Of a stretch of DNA of 13,145 nucleotides, positions 12,001 to 13,145 are shown in pieces (position 1 is the first letter of the stretch; each line of letters begins with the position of its first letter). Under the pieces are notes generated by a model. It saw only the letters and a program-made list of their open reading frames with translations. It had not been told where the DNA came from and did not search any database. The stretch is from Candidatus Omnitrophota bacterium. GTDB taxonomy: Bacteria; Omnitrophota; Gorgyraeia; Gygaellales; Profunditerraquicolaceae. Made by a program: the position numbers and the translations under genes. The stretch covers positions 1 to 13,145 of the forward strand of contig JAGOIJ010000034.1 of NCBI GenBank assembly GCA_017995695.1, written 5' to 3'.

Positions 12001-13145
12001 TCTTGTTAACGGCTTGCATTTATTATGGCTTTCTTTTGCGAGAGAGGATGCTCAGCAAGATGAGCGCCTGAAGGATGAACGAGAAGATTGTAATGAGGTT
12101 TTTCGGCTTGCGATAGGCTTATCCGGGGCTGGGGCAGTTGAAGGCGATACCGGTGAGCTGGGAATGTTTACTACCGAGCAGGGGTTAGATTTCTTTTATG
12201 GCTTCCCTTGGGGTGATTTAAGCAAAGGAAGGAAGCGGTTGCAGAATATCCAACATGAAGTTCCGCGCGCCTTCTTCACCTCTGAAGCGCAGAACATCAT
12301 TGAAGAGTACCGCCAGGTGTTGGCGGAAATACGGGGAGCAATCAGTCCGCAGGAAATCGATGAGATGGTTAATGGCGCCAGCTCGCCGGCGAGAGATATA
12401 AATGAAAAAGGGGGAAAAGGGGACGGTTCTATTTTCCCCAGCGCCAGCTCCCCGGCGCAGAGAAATTTTGCTGCAAGCACTATTACGAAAATCATCTTCC
12501 ATAAAGCCGATGCGAGGGATGCGCAGCCGGTTGAGATAAGCAGGCAGGAGTTGCAGTTGGTAATGGCCGAAATTGCGCAGGGAGGATTTAATTTTAACGC
12601 TCTTATATTGGAGAAAGAAAATGAGGATGGAGAAGGCGAAGATACAGTGTTTGAATTCGGCATAGGAAAAGGAGTGTCGCATAGGAGCATTTCTCCAACA
12701 TTGGGAGAATGGTTATTCACCGGTTTTATCAGCAGCCAAGATGGCTTGGTCATCTCGTTAACGGATAATCATCGCCCGAGTTCTAGTAATGGTCTCAGTG
12801 TACAGCAACACCATGAAGTACTTCTTAATTGGAGCCAGGACGTTTTATATGAATATATAAAAATAGCAAGGACTTTAGTGGGGCATGGATTTCCTTCTGC
12901 ATTTGCAATCAATGTTGCTTCTTTGCAGGATATTAATCGTATTGGCTCATGGGTTGGGGTGGTTGTCGAAACAATCGGTGATCTCGCTCGTCTTCAGCTC
13001 ATAGGAAACGAGAGCAGTGTCGGTTTATCGGCAGAAGAAGCATTGAATGCCCTTATTCGGGAACATCTGTTAAACAGCGCTACGCTCCAGAGGGAATTAG
13101 CAACTATGCAACCAAATTCTTTTGCTGAACGATTGCTGAGAATCA
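1..13145 (+). CDS. Internal segment of a giant multidomain protein gene (both ends outside the window)
   Basis: The frame with codons at 2-4 through 13142-13144 has no TAA, TAG or TGA in 4381 codons; with random equal-frequency bases the chance is about 10^-91. No start, stop or ribosome-binding context bounds it, so this is an inner slice of a larger gene. The translation is ordinary mixed-composition globular protein, not low-complexity repeat. It carries, in order: three membrane helices, a caspase-like dyad, GNAT, FHA, a histidine-kinase-like HATPase, a beta-sandwich, GNAT, a possible kinase-like fold, a SAM methyltransferase, GNAT, a transglutaminase-like triad, a membrane helix, DUF3795-like plus zinc ribbon, and several unrecognised segments. 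Short S-S-P-A linkers separate the modules. Giant genes of this style are known in Omnitrophota, which I infer as the source. The overall role is unknown; a sensing and modifying surface or predation megaprotein is one reading. I am very sure of the frame and much less sure of the function. Confidence 0.95.
68..391 (+). other. Three candidate transmembrane helices (residues 23-130)
   Basis: Three hydrophobic runs occur in the frame: residues 23-43 (VSLATLFFAIILLSSIFILP), 81-96 (SLILALLIIANIQLFF) and 110-130 (beginning AIVVIGVLAIIIPLGYF). The loop between the second and third is basic (NKK...ARRVK), which by the positive-inside rule puts it in the cytoplasm. That would place the sequence after residue 130 outside the membrane. 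The first helix followed by PSYA resembles a signal peptide with its cleavage site, here buried deep in a longer protein. It could therefore be a relic of a formerly separate secreted protein fused into the giant ORF. The topology is inferred only from hydropathy and charge. Confidence 0.6.
416..787 (+). other. Possible caspase-like (clan CD) cysteine peptidase domain, residues 139-262
   Basis: The segment has the two sequence marks of caspase/gingipain/CHAT-type folds. A hydrophobic strand ends in His-Gly (AYIAHG, H163-G164). About 37 residues later another hydrophobic strand ends in Ser-Cys-Asn-x-Gly (GLLLISCNRGG, C200). The following stretch (IYAKSFVPMPP, then GWWVALPSGE near 246-262) resembles the 'switch to another family member / surface aromatic' part seen after the Cys in CHAT-type sequences. 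It lies directly after the membrane helices and before the first SSSPAQ linker, so it forms a module of its own. The assignment rests on the dyad and predicted strands only; I could not confirm a family. A non-enzymatic alpha/beta domain is the alternative. Confidence 0.4.
830..847 (+). repeat. SSSPAQ linker 1 (residues 277-282)
   Basis: Codons tct tct agc cct gcg caa. This copy is AT-richer than the others at the third positions and has no hairpin potential, although the peptide is the same. It separates the caspase-like region from the helical segment before the first acetyltransferase-like domain. Confidence 0.7.
848..1321 (+). other. Unrecognised helical segment (residues 283-440)
   Basis: This region is dominated by amphipathic, Leu/Ala/Arg-rich stretches such as DRIRALRDAG, VAELLLQLLQIGDA and LVMKLSWLTC. 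It also has several scattered cysteines (including FPCC near residue 335 and single ones near 350, 395 and 420). The pattern suggests an alpha-helical repeat or bundle. I do not recognise a family. Its position between a linker and a GNAT domain suggests either an independent helical module or an N-terminal extension of that GNAT domain. Confidence 0.5.
1343..1651 (+). other. GNAT acetyltransferase-like domain 1 (residues 448-550)
   Basis: The order of elements matches the GNAT fold. Strands containing VAVGFAEVYL and DTLFLGVRIFAL lead to the acetyl-CoA pyrophosphate-binding loop ARKGFGLKFMRWA (residues 492-504), which fits the Q/R-x-x-G-x-G/A motif A at 492-497. Then come a strand (SVIGLYPA) and a helix containing the equivalent of the C-terminal 'aligned residue' region (DAHIQLFLRSVREG). 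GNAT enzymes transfer an acetyl group from acetyl-CoA to amines, often on proteins or small molecules; the substrate here cannot be told. The motif's first position is Ala instead of Gln/Arg, as is tolerated in the family. The next linker starts about 40 residues later. Confidence 0.6.
1769..1789 (+). repeat. SASSPAQ linker 2, GC-rich palindromic type (residues 590-596)
   Basis: Codons agc gcc agt tcc ccg gcg cag. The DNA carries gcgcc...ggcgc arms (1771-1775 and 1784-1788 approximately) with an 8-base loop. It matches the copies at 4145 and 12440 in all but one or two bases. It separates GNAT domain 1 from the FHA region. Confidence 0.8.
1844..1858 (+). repeat. SSSPI linker-like copy (residues 615-619)
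   Basis: Codons tca agt tcg cct atc, followed by an acidic run (DEDE). It shares the Ser-Ser-Pro peptide core but not the GC-rich DNA form. It lies about 25 residues after linker 2, just before the first strand of the FHA region. Confidence 0.5.
1928..2185 (+). other. FHA (forkhead-associated) domain, residues 643-728
   Basis: FHA domains bind phosphothreonine peptides and recruit kinase substrates. The three conserved landmarks are present in order and at normal spacing. These are Gly-Arg in VYRLGRGSDNEI (G677-R678), Ser-Arg-Arg-His in YSVSRRHAQV (S694-H697), and Asn-Gly-Thr in DFSMNGTYVN (N716-T718). The Arg and Ser expected to contact the phosphate are therefore intact, so binding is plausible. 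Flanking beta strands (LLVAQDSG, YSFVAVSEDGS, AQVVVTDTGEVLAYDF) complete the sandwich. The domain sits two modules upstream of the histidine-kinase-like segment, which suggests a phosphorylation-sensing role within the same polypeptide. No Ser/Thr kinase is clear in the window. Confidence 0.9.
2243..2260 (+). repeat. GASSPV linker 3 (residues 748-753)
   Basis: Codons ggc gcc agc tcg ccg gta. The first 16 bases are the same as the copy at 12374, after which they diverge, with Val replacing Ala. It follows the FHA domain closely. Confidence 0.75.
2264..2557 (+). other. Unrecognised helical segment (residues 755-852)
   Basis: It begins with a highly charged stretch (RNQRDEKIRQRERALDG). This is followed by an aromatic helix (AWNHVYYYAGLLRES) and a hydrophobic end (DETAALVPFGRLLYEFEN). 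It then turns His-rich (HFHH) just before linker 4. I recognise no family. It is bounded by linkers on both sides, so it is probably a small module of about 95 residues. Confidence 0.45.
2558..2572 (+). repeat. SSSPA linker 4 (residues 853-857)
   Basis: Codons tcg tct tct ccc gct. It keeps the peptide but not the GC-rich hairpin sequence. It marks the start of the histidine-kinase-like module. Confidence 0.65.
2585..3775 (+). other. Histidine-kinase-like segment with HATPase_c domain (residues 862-1258)
   Basis: The C-terminal half is a clear GHKL ATP-binding domain. The N box is MINWLTNAMDSI (N1147, N1151, D1154). The G1 box is DNGVGIP (1191-1197). The lid and G2 box, RLFAGQVTTKKGGSGLGL, reach L1220, followed by the usual IMKKAVEEVGG helix. 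The TTKxGGSGLGL form is that of NtrB-type sensor kinases. Upstream, FRHELLHLVNHL (H959-E960) could be a phosphoacceptor H box. However, it is about 190 residues from the N box, longer than usual, with a helical insert between. The ATP-binding residues are intact, so ATP binding is likely. Autophosphorylation is uncertain. No receiver domain is seen in the window. The FHA domain lies upstream in the same chain. Confidence 0.85.
3827..4141 (+). other. Beta-sandwich-like segment with one Asp-box motif (residues 1276-1380)
   Basis: Alternating hydrophobic strands (TTFVFVTVDF, PLKFMLHYQD, ARFRVALPKG, EYTLRVSTDG) suggest an Ig-like or carbohydrate-binding sandwich. STDGGKTW (1365-1372, bases 4094-4117) matches the Asp-box pattern S-x-D-x-G-x-T-W found in sialidase-type propellers. 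It occurs only once here, so this is not evidence of a propeller or of sialidase activity. The segment ends right at linker 5. The ligand is unknown; it may bind a glycan or peptide. Confidence 0.45.
4145..4165 (+). repeat. SASSPAQ linker 5, clearest GC-rich palindromic copy (residues 1382-1388)
   Basis: It contains gcgccagctcgccggcgc, with 5-base arms gcgcc/ggcgc around an 8-base loop. I use it as the consensus for the family. It separates the beta-sandwich from the second GNAT module. Confidence 0.85.
4289..4672 (+). other. GNAT acetyltransferase-like domain 2 (residues 1430-1557)
   Basis: Strand NAMVYFEWTYVEPAF leads into the acetyl-CoA loop ARQGFGALLRYLAA (1503-1516), a good match to the motif A pattern. 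Then come the strand GIFFGLSLVSIN and the C-terminal helix NNQRALKFHDALRGRYIG. In GNAT enzymes this last region ends in a 'large residue-Gly-Phe'-like segment. Upstream strands (WQVVKAKAEV, KVVARIRYSLY) fit the N-terminal half. An insert of about 40 residues, rich in charged and helical sequence, precedes the core. An acidic tail (TEEEES) follows. The substrate is unknown. Confidence 0.6.
4838..4852 (+). repeat. ASSPA linker 6 (residues 1613-1617)
   Basis: Codons gcc agc tcg ccg gcg, identical to those bases of linker 5. It is followed by ggc, not cag. It lies between the GNAT 2 module and the long unrecognised helical region. Confidence 0.8.
4856..5848 (+). other. Long unrecognised helical segment (residues 1619-1949)
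   Basis: About 330 residues without a recognised motif. Notable stretches are the aromatic run ILINIPQAFFFSWYERRFG, the helix-rich SYIYHLFLLMLKQGDFLRSF, and the His-rich, metal-site-looking YEDHYIHPLYTKE (near residue 1777). HKPFLEIAWFEHLVGVCSHYARLHG carries several spaced His residues. The latter two could form a metal site, but I see no HExxH or HD motif. No linker breaks this block, so it may be a single domain with the kinase-like part that follows. Confidence 0.45.
5849..6511 (+). other. Possible degenerate kinase-like (aminoglycoside-phosphotransferase-like) segment, residues 1950-2170
   Basis: The pattern recalls a small kinase-like fold. A strand pair ends in Lys (VQFIVFAAKGP, K2001). 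A helix holding Glu follows (ETEQEFKNL, 2009-2015). A hinge-like strand (DVVLFSDEFLEGYWE) comes next, and later a strand-turn VINNGDFVGMID (D2136) lies at the place of the catalytic loop. The usual H-x-D or HGD is absent; the loop reads N-N-G-D. If the fold is right, the site is altered and activity doubtful. A stretch GERGMGLVFNQGGKYRARPLSMGG lies between. This is inference from pattern only; an unrelated alpha/beta domain is possible. Confidence 0.3.
6512..6871 (+). other. Unrecognised helical segment (residues 2171-2290)
   Basis: It contains long amphipathic helices (AREAIFALNFLQFLLLRREVDALQAQ and the FEGVLMGLTAKYG / EKLIQWLQWYVAPL region). The first includes a coiled-coil-like LRREVDALQAQN. 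It ends at the SSSPI linker copy. It is probably the C-terminal helical lobe of the preceding module, or a separate helical bundle. I recognise no family. Confidence 0.4.
6872..6886 (+). repeat. SSSPI linker 7 (residues 2291-2295)
   Basis: Codons tcc tcc tca cct atc, followed by TPEE. The peptide is conserved but the DNA form is degenerate, without palindromic arms. Confidence 0.55.
6887..7339 (+). other. Unrecognised helical segment (residues 2296-2446)
   Basis: About 150 residues, mostly helical, with a Phe/Gly-rich centre (FVSREFGKFGEALFDAFGACLVDVFGNLLFEAE). It is followed by a Gln/Glu/Lys-rich helix (SLAQQAQLIQCALEEVEKLKQ). The central run is amphipathic and could associate with a membrane or another helix, but it is not a clean transmembrane segment. 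It is bounded by linkers on both sides. No family is recognised. Confidence 0.45.
7340..7360 (+). repeat. SASSPTQ linker 8 (residues 2447-2453)
   Basis: Codons agc gcc agt tcc ccg acg cag. It differs from linker 2 by a single base (gcg to acg), which changes Ala to Thr and breaks one base pair of the hairpin. Confidence 0.8.
7499..8095 (+). other. Class I SAM-dependent methyltransferase-like domain (residues 2500-2698)
   Basis: It follows the Methyltransf_11 (UbiE/COQ5-like) layout. Motif I is IHVLDVGCREG (2533-2543). An acidic post-I strand follows (VHGIDIVN, D2563). The motif II/III region is TQGSAEALPYADGAFDMVVS (to 2596). The motif after it is EEAYRVLRPGGAAYM (to 2625), typical of small-molecule and lipid methyltransferases. 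These enzymes transfer a methyl group from S-adenosylmethionine. In motif I the usual G-C-G-x-G reads G-C-R-E-G, so one glycine of the SAM loop is Arg, which may weaken cofactor binding. The remaining 70 residues up to linker 9 are helical and basic. The substrate is unknown. Confidence 0.8.
8108..8131 (+). repeat. PAGSSPAQ linker 9, longer repeat unit (residues 2703-2710)
   Basis: Codons ccg gca ggc tcc agc ccg gcc cag. This 24-base unit matches linker 10 (8738-8761) at 23 of 24 positions; the only difference is a synonymous gcc/gcg. It forms a subfamily distinct from the gcgccagctcgcc form. Confidence 0.85.
8132..8737 (+). other. Unrecognised alpha/beta segment (residues 2711-2912)
   Basis: It shows alternating strands and helices: IRAGVYINDVS, SNAAAIRKKLDLAGVTF, RLNIIFMGGLLPDCIAGAVV, HSVVISSRWANWGF, VNFMVLKDGKVAF. 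A Leu/Pro-rich stretch (LWATLPLLALTPFLPTIF) is hydrophobic but broken by prolines. RLNIIFMGG could be a nucleotide-binding-like strand-loop, but no complete Rossmann or P-loop motif is present. The segment lies exactly between the two near-identical linkers 9 and 10, as though flanked by a direct repeat. No family is recognised. Confidence 0.45.
8738..8761 (+). repeat. PAGSSPAQ linker 10, longer repeat unit (residues 2913-2920)
   Basis: Codons ccg gca ggc tcc agc ccg gcg cag. It is a 23/24 match to linker 9 in the same orientation and frame. It precedes the third GNAT domain directly. Confidence 0.85.
8762..9196 (+). other. GNAT acetyltransferase-like domain 3 (residues 2921-3065)
   Basis: Strand MRTVLMVNGDEVIGGYTYIR is a standard GNAT beta2-beta3 hairpin. 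It is followed by ILEAIVIKEEYRRIGLASRLLRDLR, in which RRIGLA (3005-3010) is the acetyl-CoA-binding motif A and EAIVIKEEY is its preceding strand. Then come FIAIICKRDS and a Phe-rich C-terminal part (KPGFFTGSMDHFLRRFGIRVSS), whose RRFGIRV occupies the place of the usual 'GF' strand. This is the most canonical of the GNAT candidates here. It begins right at linker 10. The substrate is unknown. Confidence 0.75.
9218..9277 (+). repeat. Decayed GASCPM copy and SSPAQ linker (residues 3073-3092)
   Basis: Bases 9218-9235 (ggc gcc agc tgc ccg atg) match the start of the GC-rich element and then diverge, giving Ser-Cys-Pro-Met; I read this as a degenerate copy. Bases 9263-9277 (tct tct ccg gcg cag) give an intact SSPAQ about ten codons later. 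Between them is an acidic, Tyr-rich spacer. Together they separate GNAT 3 from the transglutaminase-like region. Confidence 0.65.
9278..10294 (+). other. Transglutaminase/papain-like Cys-His-Asp region (residues 3093-3431)
   Basis: GTYWGDCGIFAELLGELLLE (C3144) has the look of the nucleophile helix of transglutaminase-like or arylamine N-acetyltransferase folds. A strand then carries His (PFQHVVVLTD, H3193), and a following strand carries Asp (VVVDASGWG, D3205). The Cys-His-Asp order and the roughly 49 and 12 residue spacing fit that superfamily, which includes proteases and amide-forming enzymes. The remaining 200 residues (including GFYLEAGRRIHLVLDLFTGHG) have no motif I recognise. Whether it cleaves, cross-links or acylates cannot be told. 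The region lies before the fourth membrane helix. Confidence 0.5.
10298..10309 (+). repeat. SSPV linker 13 (residues 3433-3436)
   Basis: Codons agt tct ccg gta, with no GC-rich arms. A related VSPAM string follows near base 10367. It starts a polar, likely disordered stretch leading to the membrane helix. Confidence 0.5.
10472..10546 (+). other. Candidate transmembrane helix 4 (residues 3491-3515)
   Basis: VLFFKIWCAMFLIVPTITWI and the next five residues are uncharged apart from one Lys near the start. A basic cluster follows (WDRWRGRK, 3515-3522), which by the positive-inside rule faces the cytoplasm. If helices 1-3 are real, this would return the chain to the cytoplasm, with residues 131-3490 on the other side. 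A short polar Ala/Gly-rich stretch precedes it, and the Cys-rich module follows. Confidence 0.6.
10607..11041 (+). other. DUF3795-like Cys-rich domain plus zinc ribbon (residues 3536-3680)
   Basis: GYCGLYCGACYHYRA (C3543, C3547, C3550) is followed by CQGC (3579-3582), a GCSRCAIRSC run (3593-3601) and CGECAEFPCKKL (3610-3620). This reproduces the cysteine layout I know for DUF3795, a family of unknown function thought to bind metal. Then comes a classic zinc ribbon, CGAC x10 CPQC (3661-3678), WKCGACGG...KCPQCRHK. About 14 conserved-looking Cys would hold at least two metal sites. A cytoplasmic location fits the basic residues just before it. The function is unknown. The DUF3795 call is from memory of the pattern and was not searched. 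Confidence 0.7.
11094..11117 (+). repeat. Perfect 8-bp stem hairpin overlapping GSSPA linker 14
   Basis: Arms ccggtagc (11094-11101) and gctaccgg (11110-11117) are perfect reverse complements around an 8-base loop, tccccggc. The in-frame reading across 11096-11110 is G-S-S-P-A (residues 3699-3703). The loop length equals that of the gcgcc/ggcgc copies. This is the strongest DNA-level secondary structure seen among the linkers. It separates the zinc ribbon from the next module. Confidence 0.85.
11111..11596 (+). other. Possible divergent GNAT-like segment (residues 3704-3865)
   Basis: KLYFRLQLFEKDALVRTISLLIEPRGIVLYS forms predicted beta strands. Then comes IFKRGFGQAVDVAEYK (KRGFG 3775-3779), which loosely fits the acetyl-CoA loop. 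ALVYYTLTPRDSDASIEPLE follows, and then RFLVEFGFKDMRRA. This resembles the end of a GNAT domain, where a helix leads to a 'large residue-Gly-Phe' strand. It is less convincing than the three other candidates because the loop lacks the second conserved residue pattern. It could be an unrelated alpha/beta domain. Confidence 0.35.
11612..11647 (+). repeat. Double linker CSSPAQN-ASSPA (residues 3871-3882)
   Basis: Two copies almost touch: tgc tcc agt ccg gcg cag, then one codon (aat), then gct tca tcg cct gca. The first uses the GC-rich codons and the second does not. This suggests a duplicated or stacked junction. It divides the weak GNAT-like segment from the next unrecognised block. Confidence 0.75.
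11651..12373 (+). other. Unrecognised helical segment (residues 3884-4124)
   Basis: About 240 residues, mostly helical. They include LLRLCRLDHAWELGQFLSFCERL, a His-containing stretch (IAAHIAKEEHSFYARL) and a strongly charged run (REDAQQDERLKDEREDC). A Gly-rich turn (LSGAGAVEGDTGELG) is followed by an aromatic loop (LDFFYGFPWGDLSKGRKR). It ends in an amphipathic helix leading into linker 16. I recognise no family. The charged run and Gly-rich turn suggest that two subdomains may be present. Confidence 0.45.
12374..12391 (+). repeat. GASSPA linker 16 (residues 4125-4130)
   Basis: Codons ggc gcc agc tcg ccg gcg, matching linkers 5 and 6. It is followed by aga, not cag. It is the left-hand partner of a pair flanking the GGGGAAAA inverted repeat. 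Confidence 0.8.
12411..12439 (+). repeat. Inverted repeat GGGGAAAA / TTTTCCCC with ggggacggttcta loop
   Basis: The arms (12411-12418 and 12432-12439) are perfect 8-base reverse complements around a 13-base loop. The loop string ggggacggttct resembles short repeats I have seen scattered in many bacterial genomes near REP-type transposases. That link is from memory and untested. Here it is read through in frame as G-K-G-D-G-S-I-F-P, between linkers 16 and 17. It looks like a short palindromic insertion absorbed into the coding sequence. Confidence 0.7.
12440..12460 (+). repeat. SASSPAQ linker 17, GC-rich palindromic type (residues 4147-4153)
   Basis: Codons agc gcc agc tcc ccg gcg cag, with gcgcc/ggcgc arms and an 8-base loop. 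It starts immediately after the TTTTCCCC arm, so the two palindromic elements abut. Confidence 0.85.
12461..13145 (+). other. Unrecognised segment running off the window end (residues 4154-4381)
   Basis: It opens with strands (TKIIFHKADARDA, FNALILEKENEDGEGEDTVF with an acidic run, GKGVSHRSISPTLGEWLFTG). It continues with helices (EVLLNWSQDVLYEYIKIARTL, WVGVVVETIGDLARLQLIG, and a Glu/Leu-rich helix near the end). The order of strands followed by helices could be one domain cut by the window edge. HRSISPTLGEWLFTGFISS has no motif I recognise. The frame is still open at the last codon, so the gene continues. Confidence 0.5.

Noticed and set aside
12411..12439. Inverted repeat as a transcription terminator
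   Set aside because: It lies inside the open frame with coding sequence continuing for hundreds of codons. No T-run follows the stem outside the arm itself.
830..12460. CRISPR array or tandem repeat from the recurring linker DNA
   Set aside because: Spacing varies from a few bases to over 2 kb, the units are degenerate and translated, and no leader or uniform spacers exist.
12196..12753. Antisense open frames of 185 and 154 codons near the window end
   Set aside because: They overlap each other in different frames and have low-complexity, Ser/Pro/Leu-rich composition. They lie opposite the continuous + frame, so I do not call genes.

Overview
The whole window lies inside one protein-coding gene. 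On the + strand, the frame whose codons begin at base 2 has no stop codon from base 2 to base 13144. That is 4381 consecutive sense codons with no start, stop or intergenic gap in view. I read this frame line by line, and it gives globular protein sequence with recognisable domain motifs throughout. Both ends of the gene lie outside the window, so the full product is larger than 4381 residues. I see no RNA gene, promoter, terminator, CRISPR array or complete insertion sequence. Residue numbers below count from the codon at base 2.

Layout, 5' to 3'. (1) A hydrophobic region with three candidate membrane helices (residues 23-130) and a caspase-like His/Cys dyad region (139-262). (2) A helical stretch and an acetyltransferase-like (GNAT) domain (448-550). 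(3) An FHA phosphopeptide-binding domain (643-728). (4) A histidine-kinase-like segment with a well-preserved ATP-binding domain (862-1258), then a beta-sandwich-like stretch. (5) A second GNAT domain (1430-1557). (6) A long unrecognised helical segment and a possible degenerate kinase-like fold (1950-2170). (7) A class I SAM methyltransferase-like domain (2500-2698). (8) An unrecognised segment, a third GNAT domain (2921-3065) and a transglutaminase/papain-like Cys-His-Asp region (3093-3430). (9) A fourth candidate membrane helix (3491-3515), a cysteine-rich DUF3795-like domain and a zinc ribbon (3536-3680). (10) A possible fourth, weak GNAT-like segment and two unrecognised segments to the window end.

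The architecture is punctuated by about 18 short linkers reading S-S-P-A(-Q) or close variants, nearly always between domains. Many are encoded by a GC-rich near-repeat resembling gcgccagctcgccggcgc, which can form a small hairpin. All the copies I found are on the same strand and in the same frame. One hairpin has an 8-bp perfect stem. A second, different inverted repeat (GGGGAAAA/TTTTCCCC) sits between two of the linkers at about 12.41 kb.

Organism: a giant ORF mixing FHA, HATPase, GNAT, SAM-methyltransferase and peptidase-like modules with SSPA-type linkers fits my recollection of Omnitrophota (PVC superphylum; e.g. the predatory 'Candidatus Velamenicoccus archaeovorus', known for a giant protein gene). 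This is inference from style and memory, with no marker gene behind it. The protein may be a surface or prey/host-interaction megaprotein combining sensing (FHA, histidine kinase-like) with covalent modification (acetyl and methyl transfer) and proteolysis-like functions. Which modules are active is unknown.
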